Source of the DNA: Bacillota bacterium
GTDB taxonomy: Bacteria > Bacillota > Sulfobacillia > RBS10-35 > JAJYVM01
NCBI GenBank assembly: GCA_021792015.1
Contig: JAJYVM010000175.1
Span: 1 to 7,662 of the forward strand
Length of the DNA stretch: 7,662 bases
Direction of reading: 5' to 3'
The notes below the pieces were generated by a model. It saw only the letters and a program-made list of their open reading frames with translations, did not search any database and was not told where the DNA came from. The position numbers were made by a program, and so were the translations under genes. How positions within the stretch are numbered: position 1 is the first letter of the stretch; each line of letters begins with the position of its first letter. Below are positions 6,152-7,662 of the stretch, in pieces.

Positions 6152-6165
6152 GGGCCCTCACCCTC

Positions 6166-7218
<1,053 letters not shown>

Positions 7219-7262
7219 GCCAGCATCTCCCTTTCACACGCGGCGGCGAGGCCTTCGATCAG
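7219..7262. other. 44-bp divergent intergenic region
   Basis: This gap holds the Shine-Dalgarno of the YchF-like gene (minus, AGGGAG at 7227-7232) and a weak GAGG (7248-7251) for the plus-strand gene. I see no convincing -10/-35 pair in either direction. Promoters for both genes must be very compact or lie inside the opposite gene. Confidence 0.5.
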
Positions 7263-7662
7263 ATGGCGGAGGGATGTGCCGCGTCCGAGGAGGGGGCGGG
7301 GAGTGGCCGTTCGGGAGTCCGCCCCTGGGGGTGGCTCTCCTTCGGCATCACCGCGGCGGCCATCCTGGCCACCTACCTGCCCGCGCAGGATCCCAGCACC
7401 GACTACGTCGGGGTGTGGCTCACCGGCGGCGCGGCCCTGGCCACCTTCATTGTGGCCATGCTCGTGCTGCGCGCGCGGCCCCCACGCTGGGTGGGCGTCG
7501 CCCTGGGCGTCGCCATCCTGCTCCTCGCCGGCTTTGGCGTCGAGGTCACGGGCGGGGCCCGCTCCTACGAGTCATCCCTTCCCCTGGTGATGTTCTTCCT
7601 TATTTCGGCCACATACCCTCCGCGCACCTCGTTTTTGCTCGGCGTGCTGACGGCAGTCGTGC
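7263..7662 (+). CDS. Multi-helix membrane protein, N-terminal part (3' end outside window)
   Basis: An open frame of 133 codons begins at ATG 7263 and leaves through the right edge without a stop. After a polar Ser/Gly/Glu-rich start (MAEGCAASEEGAG...), hydrophobic helices follow at about 24-40 (LSFGITAAAILATYL), 48-69 (ending VAMLVLRAR), 75-94 (WVGVALGVAILLLAGFG) and 104-117 (SLPLVMFFLISAT), with another starting at 124. Short helices joined by Arg/Pro loops (RARPPRW, YPPRTS) resemble the membrane sensor part of signalling proteins such as histidine kinases or diguanylate cyclases, but no catalytic domain is in view, so the product stays unassigned. No other ATG, GTG or TTG occurs in frame before the first helix. 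The GAGG upstream is 11 nt away, a weak ribosome site. It is divergent from the YchF-like gene and is the only plus-strand gene in the window. Confidence 0.75.
   Translation, partial: MAEGCAASEEGAGSGRSGVRPWGWLSFGITAAAILATYLPAQDPSTDYVGVWLTGGAALATFIVAMLVLRARPPRWVGVALGVAILLLAGFGVEVTGGARSYESSLPLVMFFLISATYPPRTSFLLGVLTAVV

Noticed and set aside
4434..6161. A single 575-residue minus-strand protein ending in the nitrilase-like half
   Set aside because: Only the last ~152 residues look like protein. The upstream part is an out-of-frame reading of the MFS gene, rich in Arg, Pro and Gly, so the frame is open by chance.

Overview
The window is very GC-rich, gene-dense bacterial DNA. Nine genes lie on the minus strand, so they read from right to left. 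One gene on the plus strand leaves through the right edge. I saw no rRNA, tRNA, CRISPR array, insertion sequence or origin, and no gene-free stretch longer than about 75 bases. Strong GGAGG-type Shine-Dalgarno sequences combined with TTG and GTG starts would suit a high-GC Bacillota lineage. This guess is weak, and other high-GC phyla are not excluded.

Right to left on the minus strand, the first cluster runs from 7218 to 3475. It holds a divergent YchF/OBG-like P-loop protein with a C-terminal TGS domain, a 12-helix MFS transporter with GPH/SLC45-like features, a 152-residue protein matching only the C-terminal half of a carbon-nitrogen hydrolase (nitrilase superfamily), and a full-length carbon-nitrogen hydrolase with Glu-Lys-Cys residues in place. 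Spacing is 14 nt, then overlaps of 4 and 7 nt, so this looks like one transcription unit. A transporter coupled to an amidase-type enzyme suggests uptake and hydrolysis of an unidentified amide or nitrile compound, or export of a product.

A near-ideal extended -10 promoter (TGGTATAAT) overlaps the last codons of that cluster and appears to start a second minus-strand operon, from 3428 to the left edge. It encodes a three-helix membrane protein with a long charged coiled-coil tail, a DUF1257 (Ycf35-like) protein, a DUF2997 protein, an unrecognised 68-residue protein whose end resembles the DUF2997 protein, and a Ycf46-type AAA+ ATPase whose last codons lie outside the window. DUF1257, DUF2997 and Ycf46-type ATPases have no settled biochemical role. 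Their company here with a membrane-anchored coiled-coil protein and a second small protein is the best candidate in the window for an undescribed system, possibly a membrane-tethered AAA+ remodelling machine with small adaptor proteins.

At the far right, diverging from the YchF-like gene across a 44-bp gap, a plus-strand gene encodes the N-terminal membrane part of a protein cut by the window edge.

Start-codon use is unusual: of the nine minus-strand genes three start with TTG, two with GTG and one apparently with CTG. A perfect 24-bp palindrome sits between the 68-residue gene and the AAA+ gene.
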